38,812 nucleotides of DNA from Neobacillus citreus. Its GTDB lineage: Bacteria > Bacillota > Bacilli > Bacillales > Cytobacillaceae. The stretch spans positions 1,704-40,515 of the forward strand of contig NZ_JAGYPE020000052.1 of assembly GCF_018343545.2 (NCBI RefSeq), read 5' to 3'. This document shows positions 22,479 through 31,494 of the stretch, one piece after another. Made by a program: the position numbers and the translations under genes. Below the pieces are notes generated by a model that was not told the DNA's origin, searched no databases, and worked only from the letters and a program-made list of their open reading frames with translations. Numbering within the stretch: the first letter of the stretch is position 1; each line of letters begins with the position of its first letter.

Positions 22479-23264
22479 CTAATTTCCTGATTTTTTGGTA
22501 TCCTGCTTTTTCTCGGGAACCTGAATGGATGGAATCATGCCTCCTCCGCCGTTATAGAACTGCGGAACCGTTCCCTCGACAAGAGCACTTCCGACTGGAA
22601 TACTTTGCTTCAGTTTCGTAATTTTCGTAGCAAATGGAGTAATAATTTGAACGGATACCTCAATCTCAATCGAGACTTCCACCCATGTATTATTAATCCC
22701 CATTTCTTTCGTTTGGATATGCACATCCGGTTCCACTTCCCCAATGGCTTGAAATTTGACAGGGATTTTCGGACCAAGGTTCCCTAGCAAAGCAATATTG
22801 GTTGCCTGCCCTAATGGAACATACCAGGTGATCGAGTTCTCATCCTTCGTGTTCTCTGTCTCAATTTCTACATCTGTAATCTGTTCTAACTGGGCAAGAT
22901 TACCTTGTTTTGCCGCCTTCAAATTCTTTTGAATTTGTGCCGTTGTTTCAGCTAATACCCTGTTAATTAAATCCGTATTTAACTGAAAGTTTTGTTTCTC
23001 CCCATCGCTGCCTGGGATGATTTGCACGACCTGATTATTTTCTCCGACATTGGTGGTCCTTTTCGTAATAGCTCTATTTATCACAAGCGAAGCAATATTT
23101 CGGGTTTCGGATTCGGCATATCTCATTAAGGTAGGTTCAATCCCTTTGTTCACAAGCAACACACTGATTGCTGATGTCAACAGGAAAAAGACAAAAGTTA
23201 AAAGCATGACATATCGGAAAGGCAACGGACCTCTTCGCCGCCGGTACATGCGAAATTTTGCCAA
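22479..23264 (-). CDS. yunB: Sporulation protein YunB
   Basis: A protein of 261 residues with one N-terminal membrane segment (RYVMLLTFVFFLLTSAISVLLV, about residues 18-39) after a basic Arg-rich stretch, and a large extracellular beta-rich domain with VWYVPLGQATN-like and VSIEIEVSVQIITPF segments. It belongs to the YunB sporulation family, synthesised in the mother cell in B. subtilis. The start is a TTG: 23264 or 23267, both after AAGGGGTGA; I chose the former for spacing. A CATACACA at 23287-23294 on the minus strand resembles a sigma-E -10, though the -35 is weak. Transcription from yunC stops before it at a hairpin. Confidence 0.88.
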   Translation of the reverse strand: MAKFRMYRRRRGPLPFRYVMLLTFVFFLLTSAISVLLVNKGIEPTLMRYAESETRNIASLVINRAITKRTTNVGENNQVVQIIPGSDGEKQNFQLNTDLINRVLAETTAQIQKNLKAAKQGNLAQLEQITDVEIETENTKDENSITWYVPLGQATNIALLGNLGPKIPVKFQAIGEVEPDVHIQTKEMGINNTWVEVSIEIEVSVQIITPFATKITKLKQSIPVGSALVEGTVPQFYNGGGGMIPSIQVPEKKQDTKKSGN

Positions 23265-23331
23265 CAAAAATCACCCCTTCATCGTATGTGTATGCGAAAA
23301 AGGGGTGAACTAGCCCAATAAATAAATGGTA

Positions 23332-23358
23332 AAAAGCCTGCTACGATAGCAGACTTTT
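23332..23358 (-). terminator. Terminator after yunC
   Basis: On the minus strand AAAAGTCTGCT and AGCAGGCTTTTT pair with one U-G pair around a five-base loop, at the yunC stop codon. Confidence 0.82.
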
Positions 23359-23659
23359 ATATCATTTTCAGCAAAGCGTCCTTGCCAATCATGCCTTTTG
23401 AGATTCCTAATTCCTCCGCGCCAATTGTGACGGATTCCAGCGGCGCGTTCAACAGCTGGTCAATCGTTCTTACTCCGACAGCTCTCCCTGCGATAATGTT
23501 TCGGTCCCTTAGTTTATCATTTAATAAGCCGACATCCAACGCACCGCACATTATATATCCTTTATCGCTTGTCACAGCAAGCAAGGTCGTTTTCGGAAGT
23601 AGAACGGAGACCGCCAGGAACGTATGGCCGTCAATTTCAATTGGTGAAAGATCAATCAT
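23357..23659 (-). CDS. yunC: YunC, DUF1805 family protein
   Basis: A protein of 100 residues. It has the compact sequence of the DUF1805 family (MIDLSPIEIDGHTFLAVSV, LLAVTSDKGYIMCGALDVGLLNDK, RAVGVRTIDQLLNAPLESVT). The family's function is unknown; the structure is a small alpha/beta domain. The ATG at 23659 is preceded by AAAGGAG about twelve bases upstream. It follows yunD (68 bases upstream) and probably shares its transcript, ended by the hairpin at its stop codon. Confidence 0.85.
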   Translation of the reverse strand: MIDLSPIEIDGHTFLAVSVLLPKTTLLAVTSDKGYIMCGALDVGLLNDKLRDRNIIAGRAVGVRTIDQLLNAPLESVTIGAEELGISKGMIGKDALLKMI

Positions 23660-23726
23660 CAGGATTCCACACTCCTTTCCCTACTATCACATTATGTAGG
23701 AAAAGGAAAAAGCGTGTGTCCCAGGA

Positions 23727-25082
23727 TTAAGACTGGGTCTTTAGTTTCCATTTAAGGATATCGCGCAAAAATTCCGGCAGAAAATATTGCTTATCCTTAT
23801 GAGGCAGAACTCCTTTAAAAAAATGCCCAAACGTAAACATATCCGGTAGTGCAAGTGTATAGATTTTTTGCGGCTCTAGCTTTTCTCCATTAATAAAAAT
23901 TTCTCCGGAATGAAACGTGATTCCGTCATAAACAAAGATTCCCAGCATGTTTCCTCTAAAACCAAGCCCTTTGATTTGCCTTTGATGAAGGCTTTCGTCC
24001 ATCGTTTCGATTAATATATCTTTTAATTCTTCGCCGTTAACCTCGACAACACATGGATTAATCGGGTGTGGGCAGATGTTTAAAAGGTCAAATTCTGTCA
24101 CATCGCCGGATAACGGACCAAGAAGGAGTCCGGCATTGATCATCGCACAATCAGTTTGGCACCAATCCCGTAAAGCTTTGCATAGGAAAAGCGAGAACTC
24201 TGTTTCTTTAAACGGATCGCTTAAGAATGGCTTCGTTAGAGTCGTGACTCTTCCATTAAGCAGCTTTTTCCCTTTATCTAGAAAGGCCTCTGCTATCTGA
24301 GCCTCATTTTGAGCCGCCGGAAGCTCCTTTGTATCATAAAGAATGGCTTGTTTGTCTTGAATGGTTTTCTGGCTGTCCAACATAATCGTAACATGGCCCA
24401 CATAATAGCCAAATTTTCCGGCGGCCGCCAAAAGCGTATTGTCTACAAGCTTTCCATTTTCCAAAAAATGATGAGTATGAGCACCCAGAATCACGTCAAT
24501 CTCAGGAAATTCTGCTGCGATTCGTTCATCATCACGAAGGCCGAGGTGGGAAAGCAGAATAACCATGTCCGATTGTTCCTTTACGGCTTTGATCCATTTT
24601 TTAAGCTCATTTATCGGTTCGGTCAGCTTCCAGCCTAGTAATTCGTAAAGATGCGCGAAGTTGGCCGTTAAGCCGATAACACCTAGGCGAGTACCCGATT
24701 TGGTTCGATAAATTTGGTAGGGCTTCACCCAGCCTGGCCGCTGGTTATTTTTTTGAAAAAGATTTGCTGCCAGCACATCAAATTGTGCATCATCATAAAG
24801 CTGATCAAGCCCGTTGTGCGGCAGGTTGATTCCTTCGTTATTGCCAATTGTGACTGCAGTATATTGGCATTCGTTTAAGAGGTCAATACTCGCTTTACCC
24901 ATGGTCGCCTCTGTCAACGGATGCCAGCGGTCAATAAAATCGCCAATGTCAAATAGGAAGACCTCGTCTTCGTCTTGGTGCTGCTTCCTTTGCTGCTTCA
25001 AAAATTGCTCGATGCGCTGCCAATTTTCCAAGTGGCTGTGGATGTCGTTCGTATGGTATATATGTATTCTTTCCATTTGCAT
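23727..25082 (-). CDS. yunD: YunD, 5'-nucleotidase-like metallophosphoesterase
   Basis: A protein of 451 residues without a visible signal peptide, so it is probably cytosolic, unlike UshA-type enzymes. The N-terminal calcineurin-type metal-binding domain shows HTNDIHSHLE, DIGDFIDR, GNNEG, LLSHLG and GAHTHH. The C-terminal nucleotide-binding domain begins near residue 255. In canonical 5'-nucleotidases the fourth motif is GNHE with a catalytic His; here it is GNNEG, so activity may be altered. The ATG at 25082 has a weak AGGTAG site; an ATG at 25076 is as likely. It starts four bases after yunE ends. Confidence 0.9.
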   Translation of the reverse strand: MQMERIHIYHTNDIHSHLENWQRIEQFLKQQRKQHQDEDEVFLFDIGDFIDRWHPLTEATMGKASIDLLNECQYTAVTIGNNEGINLPHNGLDQLYDDAQFDVLAANLFQKNNQRPGWVKPYQIYRTKSGTRLGVIGLTANFAHLYELLGWKLTEPINELKKWIKAVKEQSDMVILLSHLGLRDDERIAAEFPEIDVILGAHTHHFLENGKLVDNTLLAAAGKFGYYVGHVTIMLDSQKTIQDKQAILYDTKELPAAQNEAQIAEAFLDKGKKLLNGRVTTLTKPFLSDPFKETEFSLFLCKALRDWCQTDCAMINAGLLLGPLSGDVTEFDLLNICPHPINPCVVEVNGEELKDILIETMDESLHQRQIKGLGFRGNMLGIFVYDGITFHSGEIFINGEKLEPQKIYTLALPDMFTFGHFFKGVLPHKDKQYFLPEFLRDILKWKLKTQS

Positions 25083-25086
25083 CTAC

Positions 25087-25908
25087 CTACCCTGTTATTC
25101 CTTCATAGATTAGCCGAACCCCGACGATGACAAGAACCGTTCTTAATATCCAGACAATCGTTTTGCTCTTTAATCTTGTATTTAAAAACACGCCAATGTT
25201 CGCCCCAATATAAGCCCCCGGTACAAGTGCTAAAGCATAAAGCCAGTTGACGTTTCCTAATGAGATATGCGTTATGGAGCTTAAAATTGAGGTTGGTAAA
25301 ATCATAAACATCGATGTTGCTGTAGCCACATGCGGCGGGAAGAAAAAGACGAGAATCATCGTTGGAACCATCAGCGAGCCGCCGCCAACACCAAAAATAC
25401 CTGATAAAAACCCGACAACAAACGAAACAATGACAGCAACAACGGGGCTGTAGCCATATTCAAAGGTTTTACCCCTGTTATCCGTAAAAGTACGGGTAAT
25501 GCCTCTGTCCTTCCGATATGGTATTGGCTTTAATTTATCTTTTATAAACAGGATAATCGAGACGAGAATAATAAAAAGACCAAAATATAAATTAAAAGCA
25601 TGGAGGTTCATTCTTTCTGTTACCCACGCCCCTAAAATACTCCCCGGGCCGCTGCCGATTAGAAAAATAAGACCGCTCTTATAATCAACCACTTTATGTT
25701 TTGCATAGGCCAACACCGAGGAAAGCCCCGTGAAAATCATCGTAAAAAGAGATGTCCCAACGGCAACCTGCGGCGTGATGTGGGCAAACCCGTTTACTGT
25801 CGCCAAATAGAGCAACGCCGGCACGACAATGATTCCGCCGCCAAGGCCAATCAGCGAGCCCAATGAGCTTGCGCAAATTCCGATAATCAGAAGAACAATC
25901 CATTCCAT
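25087..25908 (-). CDS. yunE: YunE, TauE/SafE-type membrane transporter
   Basis: A protein of 273 residues with about eight membrane helices and the family's paired half-repeats: GSLIGLGGGIIVVPALL in the first half and SGIFGVGGGSLMVPTMIL in the second. TauE/SafE proteins export or import sulfur-containing organic anions or other small anions; the substrate is unknown here. It is placed directly upstream of yunD with a four-base gap, so the two are likely co-transcribed and translationally coupled. The ATG at 25908 has only a weak GAAAGTGA site. Confidence 0.92.
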   Translation of the reverse strand: MEWIVLLIIGICASSLGSLIGLGGGIIVVPALLYLATVNGFAHITPQVAVGTSLFTMIFTGLSSVLAYAKHKVVDYKSGLIFLIGSGPGSILGAWVTERMNLHAFNLYFGLFIILVSIILFIKDKLKPIPYRKDRGITRTFTDNRGKTFEYGYSPVVAVIVSFVVGFLSGIFGVGGGSLMVPTMILVFFFPPHVATATSMFMILPTSILSSITHISLGNVNWLYALALVPGAYIGANIGVFLNTRLKSKTIVWILRTVLVIVGVRLIYEGITG

Positions 25909-25935
25909 TATTTCACTTTCTTTCTATGTCTGCTT

Positions 25936-26781
25936 TTAAAATAAGTCCAGCTGTCTTGGAGCCAATCCTTCATATTCAATATTTAATATGTCCATCATCT
26001 GCTTGGCGTTATCTGCTGCGTCGCCGCCAGAATTGTTGTTAAAAAGGAGGTACACATCTGCGCATTCCTCGGCAAGCTTGTGGATGTGTCCGGCCCATTC
26101 ATTAAGCTCCTGCTCGTTATAGCGGTATAGGTAGCGGATATCCCGCCAATTCTCGGCGTTTTTCTTTTGCCAGCCATGGACATTGCGGCCGTGGAATCTG
26201 ACGAGAACCTTATGTTGGTTTGTGGATACAAGAACCGTCGGAACGGAACCCTCCCCGGATTGCGGTTCATCACATATGCTGTGAATCCAATTTTCCTGTT
26301 TCATAAACTCCAGTGTCTGTTTGCGGTATTGCGGCGCAAACCAGAATTGGTGCCTAAACTCGAGTGCACATGGGATTTCTCCCATTTGCTGTTTGCACCA
26401 TCTTAAGTAATCGACATTTTCCCGTTTGCAATCAAACCACGGCGGAAATTGGAATAAAACCATGGCAAGTTTATTTTTCTCAATATAAGGGTCCAATGAT
26501 TCTATAAATGCTTGAAACATTGCTTGTTTATTTTCAAATGGTATTTCACCGTGATTGTGACCTGTCATGCCTTGATAGGCTTTGACGATAAATTGAAAGT
26601 TGGCAGGTGTTTCATTAACCCATTTCAAGGCGTTCCTTTGGGGCTGTATCGCATAAAAAGCGGTGTCCACTTCAACGATTGGAAAATGGCCCGCGTATTC
26701 CTTTAATTTGTCTCTGGGCGTGATTGGACCTGTATACAAACTGTCATGGTCGCCCCAGCCTGTCAGACCGATGTATATCAA
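25936..26781 (-). CDS. yunF: YunF, DUF72 family protein
   Basis: A protein of 281 residues. It has the DUF72 (YecE-like) TIM-barrel-type features: MIYIGLTGWGDHDSLY at the start, then VEVDTAFYAIQP, FIVKAYQGMTGH, MVLFQFPPWF, CALEFRHQFWF, VRFHGRN and VYLLFNNNSGGDAADNA. The function of the family is not established. The start is TTG 26781, close after GGAGGTGA; the GTG three codons earlier lies inside the ribosome binding site. It forms a series with yunE, yunD and yunC on the minus strand, 27 bases before yunE. Confidence 0.88.
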   Translation of the reverse strand: MIYIGLTGWGDHDSLYTGPITPRDKLKEYAGHFPIVEVDTAFYAIQPQRNALKWVNETPANFQFIVKAYQGMTGHNHGEIPFENKQAMFQAFIESLDPYIEKNKLAMVLFQFPPWFDCKRENVDYLRWCKQQMGEIPCALEFRHQFWFAPQYRKQTLEFMKQENWIHSICDEPQSGEGSVPTVLVSTNQHKVLVRFHGRNVHGWQKKNAENWRDIRYLYRYNEQELNEWAGHIHKLAEECADVYLLFNNNSGGDAADNAKQMMDILNIEYEGLAPRQLDLF

Positions 26782-26818
26782 TGGATTCACCTCCGCTTTT
26801 TATAATAGCATAACCTTT

Positions 26819-26970
26819 TTAGTTGGGAATAGTTGGACGACAGTTGTGTTGGCTTATACAACAGTTGGCGCACTTTATATGACAGTTGGAACGGCTTATC
26901 CGACAGTGGGAAGGACCTATACGACAGTAATCATCCTTTCTGAGAGTATTCCGTACCCATCCGAGAGTAA
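26819..26970. repeat. 21-base periodic array
   Basis: Between yunF and sufB a core ACAGT(T)GG recurs every 21 bases: at 26819 (degenerate, TTAGT), 26840, 26861, 26882, 26903 and 26924, then AGAGT at 26943 and 26964. A second conserved part, CTTATA or CCTATA, lies ten to eleven bases after each core. On the plus strand this would read as a seven-residue repeat (for example YTTVGAL, YMTVGTA), but no start with a ribosome binding site supports translation. The units are too short and too variable for CRISPR. Confidence 0.75.
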
Positions 26971-26985
26971 CCCCATTCCCAAAGC

Positions 26986-27019
26986 AAAAACCCGCCTGCC
27001 TATCCCAGCAAGCGGGTTT
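26986..27019 (-). terminator. Terminator of the suf operon
   Basis: AAACCCGC and GCGGGTTT pair around a 16-base loop that can pair partly within itself; on the minus strand the stem is followed by TTGC. It lies 16 bases after the sufB stop codon. Confidence 0.82.
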
Positions 27020-27034
27020 AATTTTCCAAAAATA

Positions 27035-28432
27035 TTAACCGATTGAGCCTTCCATCTCGAACTTGATCAAGCGGTTCATCTCAACAGCATATTCCATTGG
27101 AAGTTCCTTTGTAAATGGCTCGATGAAGCCCATAACGATCATTTCAGTAGCTTCCTGCTCGGAGATACCACGGCTCATCAAGTAGAATAATTGCTCTTCA
27201 GAAACCTTAGAAACCTTTGCTTCGTGCTCAAGTGAGATGTTGTTATTTAACACTTCGTTGTATGGAATCGTATCTGAAGTAGATTGATTATCCATTATCA
27301 ACGTATCACATTCGATATTAGAGCGAGCGCCGTCTGCTTTACGTCCAAAATGGACCATACCGCGATAGTTTACACTTCCGCCATGCTTAGAAATCGACTT
27401 AGATACAATCGTTGAAGAAGTATTTGGTGCTAAGTGAATCATCTTGGACCCTGTATCCTGTACTTGGCCTTTGCCAGCAATCGCAATCGATAAGGTCATA
27501 CCGCGAGCGCCTTCGCCTTTTAATATAACAGCAGGATATTTCATCGTTAATTTAGAACCGATGTTACCGTCAATCCATTCCATTGTCGCATTTTCTTCGC
27601 AGACAGTCCGCTTTGTTACAAGGTTGTAGACGTTGTTTGCCCAGTTTTGAATCGTTGTATAACGGCAGTAGCCGCCTTTTTTAACGATGATTTCAACAAC
27701 TGCACTGTGGAGGGAGTTAGTTGTATAAACAGGTGCTGTACAGCCTTCAACGTAGTGGACAGATGCACCTTCATCGACAATGATCAGCGTTCTTTCAAAC
27801 TGCCCCATGTTTTCCGAGTTAATCCGGAAATAGGCCTGTAACGGTGTATCCACCTTAATACCAGGCGGTACATAAATGAAAGAGCCGCCGGACCAAACAG
27901 CTGAGTTTAAAGCAGAAAACTTGTTATCAGTTGGCGGAATAACCGTTGCCCAGTGTTTGCGGAAAATATCTTCGTTTTCCCTTAACGCAGAATCGGTATC
28001 CTTAAAGATGATTCCTAATGCCTCAAGGTCTTCCTTCATGTTATGGTAAACAACCTCGGATTCATATTGCGCAGAAACCCCTGCAAGATACTTTTGCTCG
28101 GCTTCAGGAATTCCAAGTTTGTCAAATGTCGCTTTAATTTCTTCCGGTACTTCATCCCATGACTTTTCTGATTTCTCCGATGGTTTTACATAGTAGGTAA
28201 TTTCATCGAAATTCAATGAGTTTAAGTCACCGCCCCATTGCGGCATTGGTTTACTGTAAAATATTTCAAGTGATTTCAAGCGGAAGTCAAGCATCCACTG
28301 AGGTTCACCCTTCATTTTTGAAATCTCTTCAACAATCTCACGTGTTAAACCACGTTTTGATCGGAATATGGAAACGTCTTTATCGGCAAAACCATATTTA
28401 TACTCGCCGATCTCCGGCATTTTCTTCGCCAT
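27035..28432 (-). CDS. sufB: Fe-S cluster assembly scaffold SufB
   Basis: A protein of 465 residues, full length. SufB forms the SufBC2D scaffold on which clusters are built. Visible family segments are FSALNSAVWSGGSFIYVPPG, EGCTAPVYTTNSLHSAVVEI, RTVCEENATMEWIDGNIGSK, and the C-terminal YLMSRGISEQEATEMIVMGFIEP. These include the Glu and His residues close to the cluster site. The ATG at 28432 follows AAAGGAGG by ten bases. It is the last gene of sufC-sufD-sufS-sufU-sufB, 71 bases after sufU, with the operon terminator behind it. Confidence 0.97.
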   Translation of the reverse strand: MAKKMPEIGEYKYGFADKDVSIFRSKRGLTREIVEEISKMKGEPQWMLDFRLKSLEIFYSKPMPQWGGDLNSLNFDEITYYVKPSEKSEKSWDEVPEEIKATFDKLGIPEAEQKYLAGVSAQYESEVVYHNMKEDLEALGIIFKDTDSALRENEDIFRKHWATVIPPTDNKFSALNSAVWSGGSFIYVPPGIKVDTPLQAYFRINSENMGQFERTLIIVDEGASVHYVEGCTAPVYTTNSLHSAVVEIIVKKGGYCRYTTIQNWANNVYNLVTKRTVCEENATMEWIDGNIGSKLTMKYPAVILKGEGARGMTLSIAIAGKGQVQDTGSKMIHLAPNTSSTIVSKSISKHGGSVNYRGMVHFGRKADGARSNIECDTLIMDNQSTSDTIPYNEVLNNNISLEHEAKVSKVSEEQLFYLMSRGISEQEATEMIVMGFIEPFTKELPMEYAVEMNRLIKFEMEGSIG

Positions 28433-28503
28433 CGCAAGTATTCCTCCTTTTTTTACGAGAGGTGAAAGCTCCAGGCAAGAGGCCGGATACTTTCAGAACC
28501 GTT

Positions 28504-28941
28504 TTAATCTTGATTCTCTTCTTTCAAGCTTTTTTCCATTGCCTTCCAAGCCAATGTTGCGCATTTAATTCTGGCTGGAAACTTGGCAACCCCTTGAAGT
28601 GCTTCGATATCGCCTAAATCGATATCATCATCCACTTCTTTACCTTGCATCATATCCGAAAAAATCTTCGACAGCTTTAATGCGTCTTCGATTTTCTTAC
28701 CTTTAATGGCCTGCGTCATCATCGATGCAGATGACATGGAAATCGAACAGCCTTCCCCTTCCTGCTTAGCATCAACAACAATGCCGTCCTCCACCTTCAA
28801 GGTTAATTGAATGCGGTCACCGCAGGTCGGGTTATTCATATTGATCGTATGGCTTCCATCCTCCAAAACCCCGCGATTGCGCGGGTTTTTGTAATGGTCC
28901 ATAATTACTCTTCGGTAAAGTGCATCTAAGTTAGAAGACAT
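28504..28941 (-). CDS. sufU: SufU, zinc-dependent sulfur transfer protein
   Basis: A protein of 145 residues. The zinc ligands can be read as Cys40 and Asp42 (NNPTCGDR), Cys65 (EGEGCSIS) and Cys127 (ARIKCATLAW). These match the B. subtilis SufU site, where Cys41 accepts sulfur from SufS. SufU passes sulfur to SufBCD. The start is ATG 28941, ten bases after AAGGAG; the longer frame to 28968 lacks support. It overlaps the 3' end of sufS by 11 bases, which implies translational coupling. Confidence 0.96.
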   Translation of the reverse strand: MSSNLDALYRRVIMDHYKNPRNRGVLEDGSHTINMNNPTCGDRIQLTLKVEDGIVVDAKQEGEGCSISMSSASMMTQAIKGKKIEDALKLSKIFSDMMQGKEVDDDIDLGDIEALQGVAKFPARIKCATLAWKAMEKSLKEENQD

Positions 28942-30160
28942 CGCTGAAATACTCCTTCGTTTTGACAAGCCCTTCTACGAGTTTATCAATATCTTCTTCT
29001 GTGTTGTATAGGTAAAAGCTGGCACGAGCTGTTGCCGATGCCTTAAGCCATCTCATCAACGGTTGGGCGCAGTGATGGCCGGCGCGGACAGCGATTCCTT
29101 CCGCATCCAGAACCGTCGCTACATCATGCGGGTGAACATCACTTAAATTGAAAGTCACTAGACCAGCGCGTTTTGCCGGATCATGCGGTCCATAAATCGT
29201 GATGCCTTCAACAGTTGACATTTTTTCCAGCGCATAGGCTGCAAGCTTATGTTCATGCTCGACAATATTGTCTAAACCGACTTCATTTAAAAAGTCAATC
29301 GCTGCACCAAGACCAATGGCACCAGCAATAATTGGTGTTCCGCCCTCGAACTTCCACGGCAGCTCTTTCCAGGTTGATTCATATAATTCCACGAAATCAA
29401 TCATTTCACCGCCGAATTCAACCGGCTCCATTTTTTCAAGCAGATGCTTTTTCCCGTAAAGGACACCAATCCCGGTTGGTCCGCACATCTTATGGCCGGA
29501 AAAAGCAAGGAAATCACAATCTAAATCTTGAACATCAATTTTCATATGCGGTGCACTTTGTGCACCGTCAACTACCATAATAGCGCCATTTTCATGGGCA
29601 ATCTTGGCGATTTCCTTAACAGGATTGATGACGCCAAGCACGTTTGATACCTGCATCACCGACACAATTTTTGTGTTTGGTGTGATCGTCGAGCGAACAT
29701 CATCTAATGAAATCGTTCCATCCGCTTGGAGAGGAATGTATTTCAGCTGGGCACCAGTCCGTTTAGCTACCTGCTGCCATGGGATGATATTGCTGTGGTG
29801 CTCCATATAGGTAATGACGATTTCGTCGCCTTCCTTCAGGTTGGCGGCGCCGTAGCTTGCCGCCACCGTGTTAAGGGAGGTCGTTGTTCCTCTTGTAAAA
29901 ATAACTTCTTGAATGGATTTAGCATTGATGAACTTACGGACCTTTTCACGGGCACCTTCGTAAGCATCTGTTGCTTTTGTACCTAATGTATGCACACCGC
30001 GGTGGACATTTGAATTGTACTCGCGGTAGTATCTGTCAAGTGTTTCAATAACTTGAACGGGCTTCTGCGATGTCGCAGAGCTATCCAGATAAACTAATGG
30101 CTTGCCGTTAACTTCCTGGTCTAAAATAGGAAACAGTTTGCGAATATCTTGGATATTCAT
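28931..30160 (-). CDS. sufS: Cysteine desulfurase SufS
   Basis: A protein of 409 residues. It is a PLP enzyme of the NifS class II type. It contains VVDGAQSAPH and FLAFSGHKMCGPTG with the PLP Lys, and the catalytic Cys in RAGHHCAQPLM, followed by MRWLKASATARASFYLYNTEEDID. It removes sulfur from cysteine and hands it to SufU. Its ATG at 30160 overlaps the stop codon of sufD (TAATG), a sign of translational coupling. Confidence 0.97.
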   Translation of the reverse strand: MNIQDIRKLFPILDQEVNGKPLVYLDSSATSQKPVQVIETLDRYYREYNSNVHRGVHTLGTKATDAYEGAREKVRKFINAKSIQEVIFTRGTTTSLNTVAASYGAANLKEGDEIVITYMEHHSNIIPWQQVAKRTGAQLKYIPLQADGTISLDDVRSTITPNTKIVSVMQVSNVLGVINPVKEIAKIAHENGAIMVVDGAQSAPHMKIDVQDLDCDFLAFSGHKMCGPTGIGVLYGKKHLLEKMEPVEFGGEMIDFVELYESTWKELPWKFEGGTPIIAGAIGLGAAIDFLNEVGLDNIVEHEHKLAAYALEKMSTVEGITIYGPHDPAKRAGLVTFNLSDVHPHDVATVLDAEGIAVRAGHHCAQPLMRWLKASATARASFYLYNTEEDIDKLVEGLVKTKEYFSDVF

Positions 30161-31470
30161 TATCTTACTTTCCTTTCAATAACTTCCACTAATTGCTCTT
30201 TTACTTTCTCAATTGGAAGCTGATTTACCACCGGTGCAAGGAAGCCATGAATGACTAAACGTTCCGCTTCCTTCTTCGGAATACCGCGGCTCATCAAATA
30301 ATATAATTGCACTGGGTCAACGCGTCCTACAGAAGCAGCGTGGCCAGCCATAACATCATCTTCGTCGATTAATAAAATTGGATTCGCATCGCCGCGAGCT
30401 TTTTCACTCAACATTAACACGCGTGATGTTTGCTCAGCGTCAGATTTAGAGGCGCCATGTTCAATTTTTCCAATTCCGTTGAAGATAGAAGTAGCGTTAT
30501 CCTTAACAACGCCATGATTCAAGATATTTCCTATTGTATGTCTGCCAAAATGAACAACCTTTGTCGTAAAGTTCTGGGTCTGCTCACCACGTCCAACCAC
30601 AACAGTTTTCGTATCGCCATTAGAACCGTCACCAAGAAGATTGGTGGTATTTTCAGAAATGGTATTGCCTTCATTCATCATGCCAAGCGCCCACTCGATT
30701 CGGGAATCGCGGCCGGTGACACCGCGGCGGTTCACATAGGTTGTGATTCCTTTTGCCAAAGTATCCACAGCACCGTACTGCACCTTTGCATTTGTATTGG
30801 CAATTACCTCTGTCAGGATGTTTGCCAAGGTATTGGACTCTTCCACTGTGGAAATATAGTTTTCCACATATGTTAAAGAGCTGTTATCTTCTGCGACGAC
30901 AAGAACATGGTTAAACAGGTTTGCCTCCGCATTGTCATGAACGAACACTGCTTGAATCGGTTCCACAATTTCGATGTTCTTCGGAACATACAGGAAAGCT
31001 CCGCCATTGACAAATGCAGCATGAAGAGCAGTCAAACGGTGCTCATCAGCATTGATCGCCTGTGTCATATAATATTTTTTCAATAAATCGCCGTGCTCTC
31101 TAGCAGCAGTGAAAATATCGGTAAACACAACACCCTTTGCCTTTAGGTCTTCTGAAAGAGAAATAAAGGCTGGCGTTTGGTTGCGCTGAATATATAAATT
31201 TTGTTGTGCCGCATCCAAATCAACTAATGCTTTAACCTCTTCTGGCAGTTCTGCCAAAGATGTATATGGAGCACTTTTAACTGTATGCTGCTCAAACTGT
31301 GTAAAATTCCATTTATCTATTTTTGTTTTATCTGGCCGAGGCATCGGCAGTTCGTGAAAATGCTCAAGTGCCTTCAGTCGAAGCTCTTCAAACCAAGCAG
31401 GCTCACTCTTTTCTTTTGAAAAAGAGCTCACAAAACCCTTATCAAACGGTAATGTTGTTTCTGTTGTCAT
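30160..31470 (-). CDS. sufD: Fe-S cluster assembly protein SufD
   Basis: A protein of 436 residues. It is the paralogue of SufB in the SufBC2D complex. Segments include ALHAAFVNGGAFLYVPKNIE, GNILNHGVVKDNATSIFNGIG and EDDVMAGHAASVGRVDPVQL with the conserved His, then YYLMSRGIPKKEAERL. The start is ATG 31470, with AGGAGGG six bases upstream; the frame reaches 31488 but lacks a signal there. It follows sufC by 24 bases. Confidence 0.96.
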   Translation of the reverse strand: MTTETTLPFDKGFVSSFSKEKSEPAWFEELRLKALEHFHELPMPRPDKTKIDKWNFTQFEQHTVKSAPYTSLAELPEEVKALVDLDAAQQNLYIQRNQTPAFISLSEDLKAKGVVFTDIFTAAREHGDLLKKYYMTQAINADEHRLTALHAAFVNGGAFLYVPKNIEIVEPIQAVFVHDNAEANLFNHVLVVAEDNSSLTYVENYISTVEESNTLANILTEVIANTNAKVQYGAVDTLAKGITTYVNRRGVTGRDSRIEWALGMMNEGNTISENTTNLLGDGSNGDTKTVVVGRGEQTQNFTTKVVHFGRHTIGNILNHGVVKDNATSIFNGIGKIEHGASKSDAEQTSRVLMLSEKARGDANPILLIDEDDVMAGHAASVGRVDPVQLYYLMSRGIPKKEAERLVIHGFLAPVVNQLPIEKVKEQLVEVIERKVR

Positions 31471-31494
31471 TGCTAACCCTCCTAACAAAAGCTT

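Noticed and set aside
26819..26970. CRISPR array
   Set aside because: The period is 21 bases in total, the repeats are partial and degenerate, there are no separate spacers and no cas genes are in the window.
26663..27046. Plus-strand frame across the 21-base array that would give a seven-residue repeat protein
   Set aside because: It begins inside yunF on the opposite strand, has no ribosome binding site at a fitting start, and reads into the suf terminator and the sufB end. The periodicity of 21, a multiple of three, keeps the frame open by itself.
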